Shown: piece by piece, positions 16,689 to 24,443 of the stretch
Position numbering within the stretch: the first letter of the stretch is position 1
Layout: each line of letters begins with the position of its first letter
Source of the DNA: CAZKWG01 sp964615375
GTDB taxonomy: Bacteria > Myxococcota_A > UBA796 > CAZKWG01
DNA: 64,000 nt
Direction of reading: 5' to 3'
Assembly (NCBI GenBank): GCA_964615375.1
Contig: CAZTOW010000044.1
Coordinates: 17,129-81,128 of the forward strand
The notes under the pieces: model-generated
Database searches by the model: none
The model's input: the letters and a program-made list of their open reading frames with translations, nothing else
What the model was told of the DNA's origin: nothing
Position numbers and translations under genes: made by a program

Positions 16689-17225
16689 ATGCCCCGCAAG
16701 CCGCGACCCGATCAGGAGCCAGAAGACCAGGACGTCCTCGCCGAGGGCGAGGAGGAGGTGAGCGAGCGGCCTTTCCGCAACGAGCACCGCGCGCGCATGA
16801 TGGCGCTGAAGGATCTGGGCAACCGCATCGCGAAGCTGCCGCCGGGGATGCGGCGCGACCTGCCGATGTCCGACGCGCTGCGCGTGGAGATCGAGGCGCT
16901 GGTGGAGGCGGGGGAGCGGCCCGATCGTCGCCGCGTGCTGATGCGCGTGCAGCGTCAGCTCGGCGTCTCCGACATCGCCCGCCTGGAGGCCGCGCTGACC
17001 GGCGACACCCCGGCGGCGGCCCTGGAGCGCCGGCTGGCGATGTGGCGGACGCGCATCCTGGAGGGCGGCGATCCGGCCATCCAGGACTTCGTGGCCGAGC
17101 ACCCGGCGGCGGACCGGCAGGCGATCCGATCCCTGGCCCGCGAGGCCCGGGGCGAGGGGAGCGGCGCAAAGAGCGCGAGTAACAGGCTGTTACAGAAGCT
17201 GCGGGAGGCCGCGGCCGGCGCGTGA
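16689..17225 (+). CDS. YjgA/DarP-like (DUF615) ribosome-associated protein
   Basis: 178 residues, ATG 16689. EVSERPFRNEHRARMM, ALKDLGNRIAKLPPG and DLPMSDALRVEIEALVEAG match the start of the DUF615 family (E. coli YjgA, renamed DarP), which associates with late 50S ribosomal precursors. The helical remainder LARLEAALTG..RRLAMWRTRIL..DFVAEHPAADRQAIRSLAREA also fits the family, which ends with a conserved 'ADRQxLRxLxR' helix. Near the 3' end lies GTAAC-N5-GTTAC copy 2. Stand-alone gene after the lipoprotein pair. Confidence 0.75.
   Translation: MPRKPRPDQEPEDQDVLAEGEEEVSERPFRNEHRARMMALKDLGNRIAKLPPGMRRDLPMSDALRVEIEALVEAGERPDRRRVLMRVQRQLGVSDIARLEAALTGDTPAAALERRLAMWRTRILEGGDPAIQDFVAEHPAADRQAIRSLAREARGEGSGAKSASNRLLQKLREAAAGA
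17179..17193. repeat. Interrupted palindrome GTAAC-N5-GTTAC, copy 2
   Basis: GTAAC AGGCT GTTAC, in the last codons of the DarP-like gene (encodes SNRLLQ and brings in a rare TTA leucine codon). Same element as at 11214, 22118 and 53275. Confidence 0.6.
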
Positions 17226-17332
17226 GGCGCGTGAGCCTGCCCGGATCGCGGAGACGATGGGGCCTCGTCGTTTGCATGGGGCCATGAAGGTGTGCTAAGG
17301 GGACTTTGAAGAGTTTTGAAATGGAGGTCTGA

Positions 17333-18541
17333 ATGAGCAGGACATGGAGCCCTGCGCGAGCGCCAGCTGCCCCGGCTGCTCGCCTCGCCACGCGCGATCC
17401 GGCAGCAGATGGGTCGGAGGATGCAGGTTATGGAAATTCTGCATTTCAAGAGGATAATCTTGAAGCCTCGACCAGCAGCATCACGACCTTTTCGGATGGG
17501 GGCGGCTACAGCTATGAGGCCCTTCCAGACGGAAGCTATCGGATTACGGCGGCTCCACGCCCCAGCGCCGTAGGCCTGGTGGTCTCTGAGGGGACCGCGT
17601 ATGAGGCGATCCACGAGCTCTATCTGCGTACTGTCCCCCCTGAGAAGCGGGTCGGGAGCACCCCGCTCGTGGACGCCTCCTCCAGCGAGGAGGGTGCCTC
17701 GCTCGAGGCTGGCGACGGTTTCTGGTCCAAGCTCCTGGAGGACGCCACCGATGGCGTCTCGGAGGTGAAGGAGTACTTCACGAGCACCTGGGAGATGCTG
17801 GTGGGCTGGTGGGAGGGAGAGGAGACCGAGGAGGCGAAACAAGGCGCCAAGACGCCAGAGAAGACCAACGAGCTTCAGGAGCTGATGGCCAGAGAGCGGC
17901 TGAGCGCCGAAGAGATCTCCCGCGCTCGCGAGCTCATCGCGGAGGCACCAGAGGCCGAGCAGGCCGATCTCTACGCGGTCCTGCAGTCCAAGGTCGCCTA
18001 TCGAAATCAACGCAACAACGAGTCGACCAGCGAGGAGTCGAGCGGAGGTACCTGCAACCTGACCTCCCTGGCCATGTGCCTCGAATACCTGGGCGTCCCC
18101 AACCCGTACCCCGAGATGCAGTACGAGGACGCGCTCGACAAGATTCGTATCGACAACAACTATGGGCCCATTACCTACGCTAGCACCTGGAGCAAGATCG
18201 CTCAGCATCTCGGGCATGAGGTCGTCGAGATGGGAGGCGGCAACTTTGACCGCTCCTGGTGGGTGGAGACCATGCAGGGCGAGTTTCTCTCGAAGGGGTA
18301 CGGGGTGTTGGCGTCGATCAACGGCCACATCGTGCGAATCGAGGGTACTACGGAGACGGGGGTGGTTGTTGACGATCCCTACGGTGCGAGCGTGCTCAAG
18401 GGTGGCACCAGCCGCGGCTGGGATGGCTTCAACGGCACGGAGAGCGACGGCACCGAATCGGGGAACGTGGGCGAGGATCATGTCTGGCCATGGGAGTCGG
18501 TCGAGGCGTTCTCGTTCAAGTATTTTCGCGCTTACCGATAA
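17333..18541 (+). CDS. C39-like (papain-fold) cysteine peptidase, possible secreted effector
   Basis: 402 residues. The C-terminal half carries a Peptidase_C39-like site: GGTCNLTSLAMCLEYLG with nucleophile C241, GHIVRIEG with H332, and VVVDDPYG with D347/D348. The N-terminal 200 residues have no signal peptide and include a Ser/Glu-rich, partly coiled region (ETEEAKQGAKTPEKTNEL). A strong GGAGG lies 6 bases before the ATG. Base composition is visibly less GC-biased than the neighbours, with more AAT, GAT, TAT and CAA codons. A signal-less protease with a long leader region would suit an effector exported by a contractile or other system, but no such genes are in view. Peptidase fold good, role inferred. 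Confidence 0.65.
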   Translation: MSRTWSPARAPAAPAARLATRDPAADGSEDAGYGNSAFQEDNLEASTSSITTFSDGGGYSYEALPDGSYRITAAPRPSAVGLVVSEGTAYEAIHELYLRTVPPEKRVGSTPLVDASSSEEGASLEAGDGFWSKLLEDATDGVSEVKEYFTSTWEMLVGWWEGEETEEAKQGAKTPEKTNELQELMARERLSAEEISRARELIAEAPEAEQADLYAVLQSKVAYRNQRNNESTSEESSGGTCNLTSLAMCLEYLGVPNPYPEMQYEDALDKIRIDNNYGPITYASTWSKIAQHLGHEVVEMGGGNFDRSWWVETMQGEFLSKGYGVLASINGHIVRIEGTTETGVVVDDPYGASVLKGGTSRGWDGFNGTESDGTESGNVGEDHVWPWESVEAFSFKYFRAYR

Positions 18542-18562
18542 CGGTCACACGAGGAGGCCGAC

Positions 18563-18838
18563 GTGTCGCAGGGTCAGGTCCAGTTCCTGGGGATTCCCGT
18601 TCCTCTGGAGGGCGGTGTGCTCACCCACAGCGGCGCGCGCGCGGTGAGCGTTCACCACGCCAGCACGGATCGCGATGGTTTGCTCGCCAGCTACATCGCC
18701 CACGCGGAGGCGCACGGCTTTGTCGCCAACCCTCTGCAACGCGACGTGGAGCTGACGCGCGGAGAGGTTCGGGTGCGGATGGCGCTCTTCTCCAACCTGG
18801 ACGATGGGACCTTGGACGTCATCTTGCAGCGCGGATGA
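18563..18838 (+). CDS. Small protein of unknown function following the C39-like peptidase
   Basis: 91 residues, starting MSQGQVQFLGIPVPLEGG 21 bases after the peptidase gene, same strand. No signal peptide or membrane segment, mixed alpha/beta character (LTHSGARAVSVHH, HGFVANPLQRDVELTRGEV). Its tight link to a possible effector gene makes an immunity/inhibitor or chaperone role conceivable, but nothing in the sequence proves it. Confidence 0.55.
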   Translation: MSQGQVQFLGIPVPLEGGVLTHSGARAVSVHHASTDRDGLLASYIAHAEAHGFVANPLQRDVELTRGEVRVRMALFSNLDDGTLDVILQRG

Positions 18839-18845
18839 CGGATGT

Positions 18846-19505
18846 TCAGGGTAGGACGAAGCGCCCATCCCGCCAGGACAGGCTGATCAGCTTGTTCCCA
18901 TCTTCGCCCACGATGTCCAAGCTGGTCCCCTTCTTCGGAAGTCTGGGCCACCACAGCACGTCCGCACCTACCCTGGCCTGAATCGCGTCTGCGGGAAGGA
19001 CGTCGAGGACGGCCCAGCGCTCTTCGCTGACGTTCCAGGTGAGGAACTCGCTGCGATTGCACATACAGCCGGCGCCGCAGTTCAGCGCCACGCCCATCAC
19101 GTCCCGTTGGTGAGCGCGATCCTTGAAGAGCGCCACCTGGAACAGGCCAGGATCGGCGCGGATCTCCAGGTAACCATCGGGGATGAGGCGCTCCGCGATG
19201 GCTGCGTCACGGGAGGCGACGTCAACGAGGTCGCTCTCGACTTCACACTCGAACAGATGCCTGGGCAGCATCATGTAGTAGTCGTAGACGTTTCGGGACG
19301 CCTTGGAGGCGAAGGGTCTCTGCCAGGGCTCGATCTCGCGGGTGTCGGTCGAGGCTGGCTCCGCGGGCGCTGTCGAGGGTTCGGGAGGGCTGATGTGGGC
19401 GGGCGCGGGTTTGGACGGGGAGGGCACCTCGAGAGATCCCGCGCACGCCAGCGACCACGCGACCAGAGGGGAGAGGGTCAGAAGAGCGAAGGCGCCGCGG
19501 GACAT
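18846..19505 (-). CDS. Lipoprotein of unknown function
   Basis: 219 residues from ATG 19505; MSRGAFALLTLSPLVAWSLACAGS ends in a lipobox (Cys21). A Pro/Ser/Ala-rich linker follows (about 25-55), then a folded domain with the motif LNCGAGCMCNRSEF, whose four closely spaced cysteines could hold disulfides or a metal, and a C-terminal beta segment ending SLSWRDGRFVLP. Convergent with, and 7 bases from, the small gene at 18563. It shares the weaker GC bias of that patch. Family not recognised. Confidence 0.6.
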   Translation of the reverse strand: MSRGAFALLTLSPLVAWSLACAGSLEVPSPSKPAPAHISPPEPSTAPAEPASTDTREIEPWQRPFASKASRNVYDYYMMLPRHLFECEVESDLVDVASRDAAIAERLIPDGYLEIRADPGLFQVALFKDRAHQRDVMGVALNCGAGCMCNRSEFLTWNVSEERWAVLDVLPADAIQARVGADVLWWPRLPKKGTSLDIVGEDGNKLISLSWRDGRFVLP

Positions 19506-19788
19506 GGCAGTGGGCTCCTGGTGCGGGATCAACAGGTCATTCGAGTCTCTATACCCGTCGAGCATCCCCCTCGCCACCGGCCGATCCCCGAGCGCATGGC
19601 GGAGTCCGGACTCCTGAGGCTGGGTCAGGTCTTCACCGCGCAGACGACGGACCTGAGCTGCTGCTGTCGGCGCCGTCGCCAAGACGCGACCTTCGGCCGC
19701 GCCGGTCGCTCTCTTATCGTCCGTCACGGTCCTGGCTCCGCAGGTCGCACCACGGCTGCCGCGGCGAGCCTTCGGCGACCTGGTAGGA
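19506..19788. other. Non-coding gap, nothing recognised
   Basis: 283 bases between two minus-strand genes. The frame of the lipoprotein stays open through it but lacks a second signal or family match. I see no tRNA, convincing terminator or repeat; it probably holds the lipoprotein promoter. Confidence 0.4.
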
Positions 19789-20946
19789 TCAACCTCCCAG
19801 GTCCAGCCGCCGCCCCACCGCCCGCAGCACGAGCTCCGCGGGGGAGACCCGCTCCACCGCCACCTGGGCCGTGCCCACCAGCCCGTGCTGGAGCGCGACG
19901 CCGGAGGGCACACGCTCGGGGTCCAAGGCCAGCTCCACGCGGATCTGGCCGAAGCGGGCCTCGCCCGCCACGCTCCCCACGCGGGCCGGGATGGAGCCGT
20001 ACTGGGCCCAGGGGAAGGCGTCCAGGCGCAGCTCCGCCTCCTGGCCGGGGGCGATGCGGCCCAGGGCCTGGTGGGGCGGGAAGTGCGCCACCGCGCGGAT
20101 CTCGCCCTCGGGGAGCACGCTGCCCAGGTGCACGCCCTCGCGGACCTGATCGCCCGGCTTCAGCGCGGCGAGCTCGATGATCCGGCCGGAGACGGGGGCC
20201 CGCAGGATGGTGCGGTCCAGCCGGTACTCCAGATCGGAGAGGGTGGCGTCAGCCTCGGCGGCGGAGGCGTCGAGCTCGGCCAGCTCGCCGCGCAGGGCCT
20301 CCACGCGCACCTGCCGGTCGCTCCGGTCGCGGTTCAGCTCGGCGGCGACGGCCTGGGCCTGGGCTCGCGCCGCCGCCGCCCGCGCCTCGGCCTGCTCTGC
20401 CGCGCTCGTCAGCCGCTCGGCCTCGCCCGGGGACAGGCTCTGGGTGCTCAACAGCCGCGCCGCCCGCTCCGCCTCCGCCCGCGCCTGTCGGGCGGCGGAC
20501 TCCGCCTCCGCGGCCTCGGCCTCGGCGCGCTCCAGCGCCTTCTTCGTCGCGCGCTCGGCGGCCTCGGCGGCGGCCTGCTCGGCCTCCAGGGCGGCGCTGG
20601 TGGCGCCGGTGCGCTCCACCAGGGAGAGGCGCCGGGCCAGGGCCTCGTCCTCCCGGATGCGGAGCGGCTCCGCCTCGATCTCCAGGATGGGGTCACCCTC
20701 GGAGACCAGGCCGTCCTGGCTCGCGTAGACGACCAGCACGCGGCCGGAGCTCGCGCTGACCAGGGCGCGCGCGGCGGCGTCCACCTCCAGGCGGGCCGAG
20801 CGCGTGGTCTCGAAGAGCGTCACCCGGGCGAGGCCGAACCAGGCCCCCCAGCCGAGCAGCAGCACCCCGGCCACGGCGAGCACCGGGAGGGCCCGGCCGC
20901 GGTCCGCCTCGACGGAGCGCAGGGTGAGCGAGAAGGGCGAGGGCAT
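19789..20946 (-). CDS. HlyD/RND-type membrane-fusion (periplasmic adaptor) protein
   Basis: 385 residues. One N-terminal membrane helix (about 17-42), a biotinyl-lipoyl half ASSGRVLVVYASQDGLVSEGDPILEIEAE, a long Ala/Glu coiled-coil hairpin (about 85-225), the second lipoyl half TILRAPVSGRIIELAALKPGDQVREG and a beta-barrel region (EIRAVAHFPPHQALGRIAPGQEAELRLDAF). These are the parts of adaptor proteins that link inner-membrane transporters to outer-membrane channels. No transporter partner gene is adjacent, so its pump is unknown; the next gene downstream is unrelated. Confidence 0.85.
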   Translation of the reverse strand: MPSPFSLTLRSVEADRGRALPVLAVAGVLLLGWGAWFGLARVTLFETTRSARLEVDAAARALVSASSGRVLVVYASQDGLVSEGDPILEIEAEPLRIREDEALARRLSLVERTGATSAALEAEQAAAEAAERATKKALERAEAEAAEAESAARQARAEAERAARLLSTQSLSPGEAERLTSAAEQAEARAAAARAQAQAVAAELNRDRSDRQVRVEALRGELAELDASAAEADATLSDLEYRLDRTILRAPVSGRIIELAALKPGDQVREGVHLGSVLPEGEIRAVAHFPPHQALGRIAPGQEAELRLDAFPWAQYGSIPARVGSVAGEARFGQIRVELALDPERVPSGVALQHGLVGTAQVAVERVSPAELVLRAVGRRLDLGG

Positions 20947-20984
20947 GGCGCGTCTGTAGCCGATCCGACGCGCGGCGGCACGGC

Positions 20985-21464
20985 TCAGCCCGGCGTGAGC
21001 CCGGGGGGCAGCGAGATCACGCAGCTGTCGCCAGGGTAGACGCCGCGCTGGGTGAACCAGCCCTGGGGCACCTCCAGCGCGTACTGGAAGGGCTCATCCG
21101 GGCCGACCGCGGTCTCGTCGAAGGCATCCATGTCGGAGATGTCCAGGATCATCCCGCCCGCGTCCAGGAAGGCGATGGAGAGCGGGACGAAGGTGTCCCG
21201 CATCCAGAAGGCGCCGTAGGAGAGCTCGGGCATCACGAAGAGCATCCCCGTGTCCTCGGGCAGCTCCCGGCGGAACATGAGCCCGCGCTCACGCGCCTCG
21301 GGGTCCGCCGCCACCTCCGCCTGCAGGACCGCCCCGCCGCAGCGCACCTCGGCCTGGAGCAGCGGGATCTGGCGGGGGAGGGGCGCCTCCTCCCCGCAGG
21401 CCGACAGCAGCGGCAGCACGGCGCAGATCCGCGTTCGGGGCTGGGGCGCGTGTCGCTGACGCAT
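20985..21464 (-). CDS. DUF192 family lipoprotein
   Basis: 159 residues from ATG 21464; CAVLPLLSACGEE is a lipobox. The DUF192 core is plain: AEVAADPEARERGLMFRREL, GMLFVMPELSYGAFWMRDTF, PLSIAFLDAGGMILDISDM and the closing YALEVPQGWFTQRGVYPGD. The family is small, beta-barrel-like and of unknown biochemical role, usually exported. Divergent from the metallo-hydrolase-like gene at 21538, 73 bases apart. Confidence 0.85.
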   Translation of the reverse strand: MRQRHAPQPRTRICAVLPLLSACGEEAPLPRQIPLLQAEVRCGGAVLQAEVAADPEARERGLMFRRELPEDTGMLFVMPELSYGAFWMRDTFVPLSIAFLDAGGMILDISDMDAFDETAVGPDEPFQYALEVPQGWFTQRGVYPGDSCVISLPPGLTPG

Positions 21465-21537
21465 AACCCTATCCTTTAAACAGGCACCTGTGATATGACA
21501 AGAGGTGCGGCGCGCCGCCGCGCAGAGAGGGGGAAAC

Positions 21538-22305
21538 ATGGCGCATATGCTCCTCGCCGAGGCTGGCGAGCACCGGAACGTATTGCTGGAGGATCTGAGC
21601 AAGGGAGAGTTGGCGGTACAGGCCAACAACCACATCATCGCCCACGGGAAGGACGCGCTGGTCCTGGACCCAGGCGGCCACAAGGTCTTCTCCAAGGCGC
21701 TGGCCGGGACGGCCTCGGCCCTGGGTGGGGCGCGGGTGACGCGGATCTTCCTGTCCCACCAGGACCCCGACATCGTCGCGGCGCTGAACGGCTGGTTGAT
21801 GAGCACGGACGCCGTGGCCTACGCGAGCCGGCTGTGGCTGCGCTTCATCCCCCACTTCGGCATGGACCGCTTCGTCGCGGATCGTCTGCTGCCCATCCCC
21901 GACGAGGGCATGGTCATGGAGCTGGGCGGCAGCGAGCTGCTGGTGCTCCCCGCCCACTTCCTGCACTCGGCCGGGAACTTCCACATCTACGATCCGACCA
22001 CGAAGATCCTCTACTCGGGCGATCTGGGCGCGAGCCTGGGCATCGACTACCGCGAGGTGCCGGACTTCGACGCGCACCTGAGGTCCATGGAGGGCTTCCA
22101 CCGTCGTTACATGGCGAGTAACGCCGCGTTACGGCGCTGGGTCGCCATGGCGCGCCAGCTCGACATCCAGATCCTCGCCCCCCAGCACGGCGCCTTCTTC
22201 CGCGGCCCCGAGATGGTGGGCCGCTTCCTGGACTGGGCGGAGAACCTGCAGTGTGGGGTGGATCTGCTCCCCGAGCGTTACACCTTGCCTTCTCGCCAGG
22301 CCTGA
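21538..22305 (+). CDS. Metallo-beta-lactamase-fold protein of the flavodiiron/ODP type
   Basis: 255 residues starting MAHMLLAEAGEHRN after GAGAGGGGG. Instead of HxHxDH it has LSHQDPDIVAALNGW, plus VLPAHFLHSAGNFHIYD, YSGDLGASLG and LAPQHGAFFRGPE. These follow the oxygen-binding diiron protein (ODP) and FprA flavodiiron N-domain pattern (H-x-D-x-D variants), without a flavodoxin domain. Likely an O2- or NO-sensing/reducing diiron protein or signalling partner. GTAAC-N5-GTTAC copy 3, with an extra GTTAC half-site just upstream, lies at 22106-22132 inside the gene. Confidence 0.72.
   Translation: MAHMLLAEAGEHRNVLLEDLSKGELAVQANNHIIAHGKDALVLDPGGHKVFSKALAGTASALGGARVTRIFLSHQDPDIVAALNGWLMSTDAVAYASRLWLRFIPHFGMDRFVADRLLPIPDEGMVMELGGSELLVLPAHFLHSAGNFHIYDPTTKILYSGDLGASLGIDYREVPDFDAHLRSMEGFHRRYMASNAALRRWVAMARQLDIQILAPQHGAFFRGPEMVGRFLDWAENLQCGVDLLPERYTLPSRQA
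22106..22132. repeat. GTAAC-N5-GTTAC dyad, copy 3, with an additional half-site
   Basis: GTTAC (22106-22110), then GTAAC (22118-22122), five bases GCCGC, and GTTAC (22128-22132). Three half-sites in 27 bases, in coding DNA; the arms of the main dyad extend to GTAACGC/GCGTTAC. The TTA leucine codon it introduces is rare here. Confidence 0.6.
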
Positions 22306-22323
22306 GGCGGTCTCGGACGGTCC

Positions 22324-23127
22324 TCAGTTCGCGATGAACCAGTCCACGATCTCGTCCGGCGCCTCGTCCAGCCAGGCGTGGCCGGCGAGGATCTTCGTGT
22401 AGCTGACCACCTCGACGCCCTGATCGGCCAGGGCGTCCCGATAGTCCGTCATGGTCCAGATGGGGACCGTGGCGTCCAGGGCGCCGTGCAGGAAGAGCGT
22501 GGGCGGGTGATCTTCGGGCAGATCCTCGGGGATCTGGCAGAGCACGCCCGCGCAGGTGGCCCAGGAGCCCGAGTGGACGGCCAGCGCGCGGAAGGTGCCG
22601 GGCCAGCTCTCCGCCATGCGGCTGGTCATGTAGCCGCCGCTGGAGATCCCCGCGGCGTAGAGCGCGCCCATGTCCAGCGGCCCGAGATCACCGGCCTCCA
22701 TCGCCTCGATCAGGGAGGCCATCAGCAGATCGTCCGGGCACCCTTCCCAGTCGTTCTTGTAGCCGGGCAGGTTCGTGTCCCAGGCCAGCAGCCCCTCTCC
22801 GGGCGCCTCGGGGGTGATGACGGCGAAGCCGCTGTCCAGGAGCTCGGCGGTGAGCAGCGCCTGGTTGTAGCCCCCGCGCGGGGCGGCCCGACGCGCCCGC
22901 CAGAAGGTGGAGGCCGGGTAGAAGGCACCTTGGAAGAGGATGACGGCGGGCCAGCCCTCCTCGGGGGGCTCGCCCGTGGGCACCTGCCAGTGGACGTCGC
23001 GCTCGCGATCCCCGGCCTCCAGGGCGACCGTGTTCTTGTCACAGCGGACGCGGCTCCAGCTCTGGGCGCAGCGGGAGCCGTCCTCGGCCTCCAGACAGGC
23101 GAGGAGAGAGAGCAGGACAGGCGTCAA
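22324..23127 (-). CDS. Lipoprotein alpha/beta hydrolase (esterase/depolymerase-like)
   Basis: 267 residues. MTPVLLSLLACLEAED is a short lipoprotein signal (Cys11). Hydrolase features: VILFQGAFYPAS, nucleophile elbow AAGISSGGYMTSRMAESWP (GxSxG), FLHGALDATVPIWTM (acid) and LAGHAWLDEAP (His). The order resembles PHB-depolymerase/feruloyl-esterase-like enzymes. It is expected to act on extracellular esters. The ATG overlaps the end of the upstream DUF938 methyltransferase gene by 4 bases. Confidence 0.78.
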   Translation of the reverse strand: MTPVLLSLLACLEAEDGSRCAQSWSRVRCDKNTVALEAGDRERDVHWQVPTGEPPEEGWPAVILFQGAFYPASTFWRARRAAPRGGYNQALLTAELLDSGFAVITPEAPGEGLLAWDTNLPGYKNDWEGCPDDLLMASLIEAMEAGDLGPLDMGALYAAGISSGGYMTSRMAESWPGTFRALAVHSGSWATCAGVLCQIPEDLPEDHPPTLFLHGALDATVPIWTMTDYRDALADQGVEVVSYTKILAGHAWLDEAPDEIVDWFIAN

Positions 23128-23726
23128 GGGGCGCTCACGCGGCGCCAGACGAGGGTGAAGTTGTTGGCGGGCATGGGCACGCGCTCCTCGAGCACGAAAC
23201 CCCTGGCCACGCCCGCGACGTCCCCGAGGTCGCGCACGCCCCAGGCGGGGTCGCGGGCGCGCAGGGAGGCGTCGAAGCTCTCGTTGGACGGCGCCGTGTG
23301 CTGACCATCCACCTTGTAGGGGCCGTAGGTGAGAGCCAGGCCGCCAGGCGCCAGCACGCGGGCGGCCCCGGCGAAGAAGGCCGCGGTGCAGGCCCAGGGG
23401 GCGATGTGGAACATGTTGGCGACGTAGACGGCGTCCTGCGGGCCCACCCCCCAGTCCTCCCAGCAGACGTCCAGGGCGCGGGCGGGCAGCAGGTTGGGCG
23501 AGCCCTCCTGCGCCCTCCAGGCCTCGGCGCTGCCGACGTGGCTCGGGTCGGGGTCGGTGGGGAGCCAGCGCAGGTGAGGGAGCGCGGCGGAGAAGAAGAG
23601 CGCGTGCTCGCCCGAGCCGCAGGCGATCTCCAGCACGCGCCCGACCGGGGGCGCGAGCGCCCGCGTGAGGACCTCGAGGATGGGGGCGCGGTTGCGGGCG
23701 GTGGCGGGGAAGCGCAGCGGTTCCAT
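23124..23726 (-). CDS. DUF938 class I SAM-dependent methyltransferase-like protein
   Basis: 200 residues from ATG 23726 (MEPLRFPATARNRAPILEVL); an upstream ATG at 23756 adds ten residues and is possible. Motif I VLEIACGSGEHALFFSAALP and post-I WLPTDPDPSHVGSAEAW are clear, then ANMFHIAPWACTAAFFAGAARVL and LTYGPYKVDGQHTAPSNESFD, the DUF938 signature. Similar proteins are found in many Proteobacteria and animals (METTL26-like); substrate unknown. Divergent from the TetR gene, with the operator-like repeat between them. Confidence 0.83.
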   Translation of the reverse strand: MEPLRFPATARNRAPILEVLTRALAPPVGRVLEIACGSGEHALFFSAALPHLRWLPTDPDPSHVGSAEAWRAQEGSPNLLPARALDVCWEDWGVGPQDAVYVANMFHIAPWACTAAFFAGAARVLAPGGLALTYGPYKVDGQHTAPSNESFDASLRARDPAWGVRDLGDVAGVARGFVLEERVPMPANNFTLVWRRVSAP

Positions 23727-23783
23727 CCCCGCAACCTCGCCTCGGGGCGCGGGCACGTCAAGCTTGCGCGTCTCCGAGGGGTT

Positions 23784-23809
23784 AGTTATTCATGGATAAA
23801 TAAATAACT
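23784..23809. promoter_or_regulatory. Operator-like inverted repeat before the tetR-type gene
   Basis: AGTTATT (23784-23790) and AATAACT (23803-23809) are perfect arms 12 bases apart, with a second imperfect dyad (TTATTCATGGATAAATAA) inside. It is an A/T island directly upstream of the regulator's ribosome-binding site (GGAGGG), the classic place for TetR autoregulation, and could also serve the divergent DUF938 gene. Confidence 0.65.
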
Positions 23810-23820
23810 GCGGAGGGACG

Positions 23821-24429
23821 ATGCGCCCACGACGATGGAGCGACGCCGAGATCCTGGAGGTGGGGCGGCAGGTGTTCCTGGAGCACGGCCCCGGCGCCAC
23901 CCTCCAGCAGGTGGCCGAGCGCCTGCACATGTCCCAGCCGGCGCTGAGCAAGCGCTTCGGCAGCAAGGAGGCCTTCCTGCTGCGCGCGCTGGCGCCGGAC
24001 GACGGGTCCCCGCTTCAGGAGCGCCTGCGCCGGGGGCCGGACCAGCGGCCCTTCGACGCCCAGCTCCGCGAGCTCTGCCAGGAGGCGCTGGAGCTGCTCA
24101 CCGTCGTCATCCCCAGCATCATGACCCTGCGCGCGTCGGGCTTCGCCCCCATCGAGGCCGCGCTGGCCCAGCCCGACAGCCCGCCGATGCTCATCCGACG
24201 TGCGTTACACGCCTATTTTGAGCGTGCGATCGCCCTGGGCCTGCTGCGCCCCTGCGACCCGGGCGCGCTGGGCGACACGCTGATCGGCGCCCTGGAGGCG
24301 CGGGCGCTGGTCGGCTGGGTCTCGGGCGCGCCCATGGGCGCCGCCGAGCGCGCCGCCCACGCCGCCGCGCTGGTCGATCTCCTCTGGCACGGCGTCCGCC
24401 CTGAGGGCGCGACCTTCTCCTCCCGCTGA
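23821..24429 (+). CDS. TetR/AcrR family transcriptional regulator
   Basis: 202 residues. The N-terminal helix-turn-helix is typical: ILEVGRQVFLEHGPGATLQQVAERLHMSQPALSKRFGSKEAFL (about 11-52). The C-terminal ligand/dimer domain is helical with no recognisable ligand. It begins 11 bases after an inverted repeat (23784-23809) that is probably its own operator. The sulfotransferase-like gene starts 14 bases downstream and is likely in the same operon, so it is the best candidate target. Codon for Leu TTA at the GTTACACGC motif (24204). Confidence 0.88.
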   Translation: MRPRRWSDAEILEVGRQVFLEHGPGATLQQVAERLHMSQPALSKRFGSKEAFLLRALAPDDGSPLQERLRRGPDQRPFDAQLRELCQEALELLTVVIPSIMTLRASGFAPIEAALAQPDSPPMLIRRALHAYFERAIALGLLRPCDPGALGDTLIGALEARALVGWVSGAPMGAAERAAHAAALVDLLWHGVRPEGATFSSR

Positions 24430-24443
24430 GCTCTGGAGTCCCC

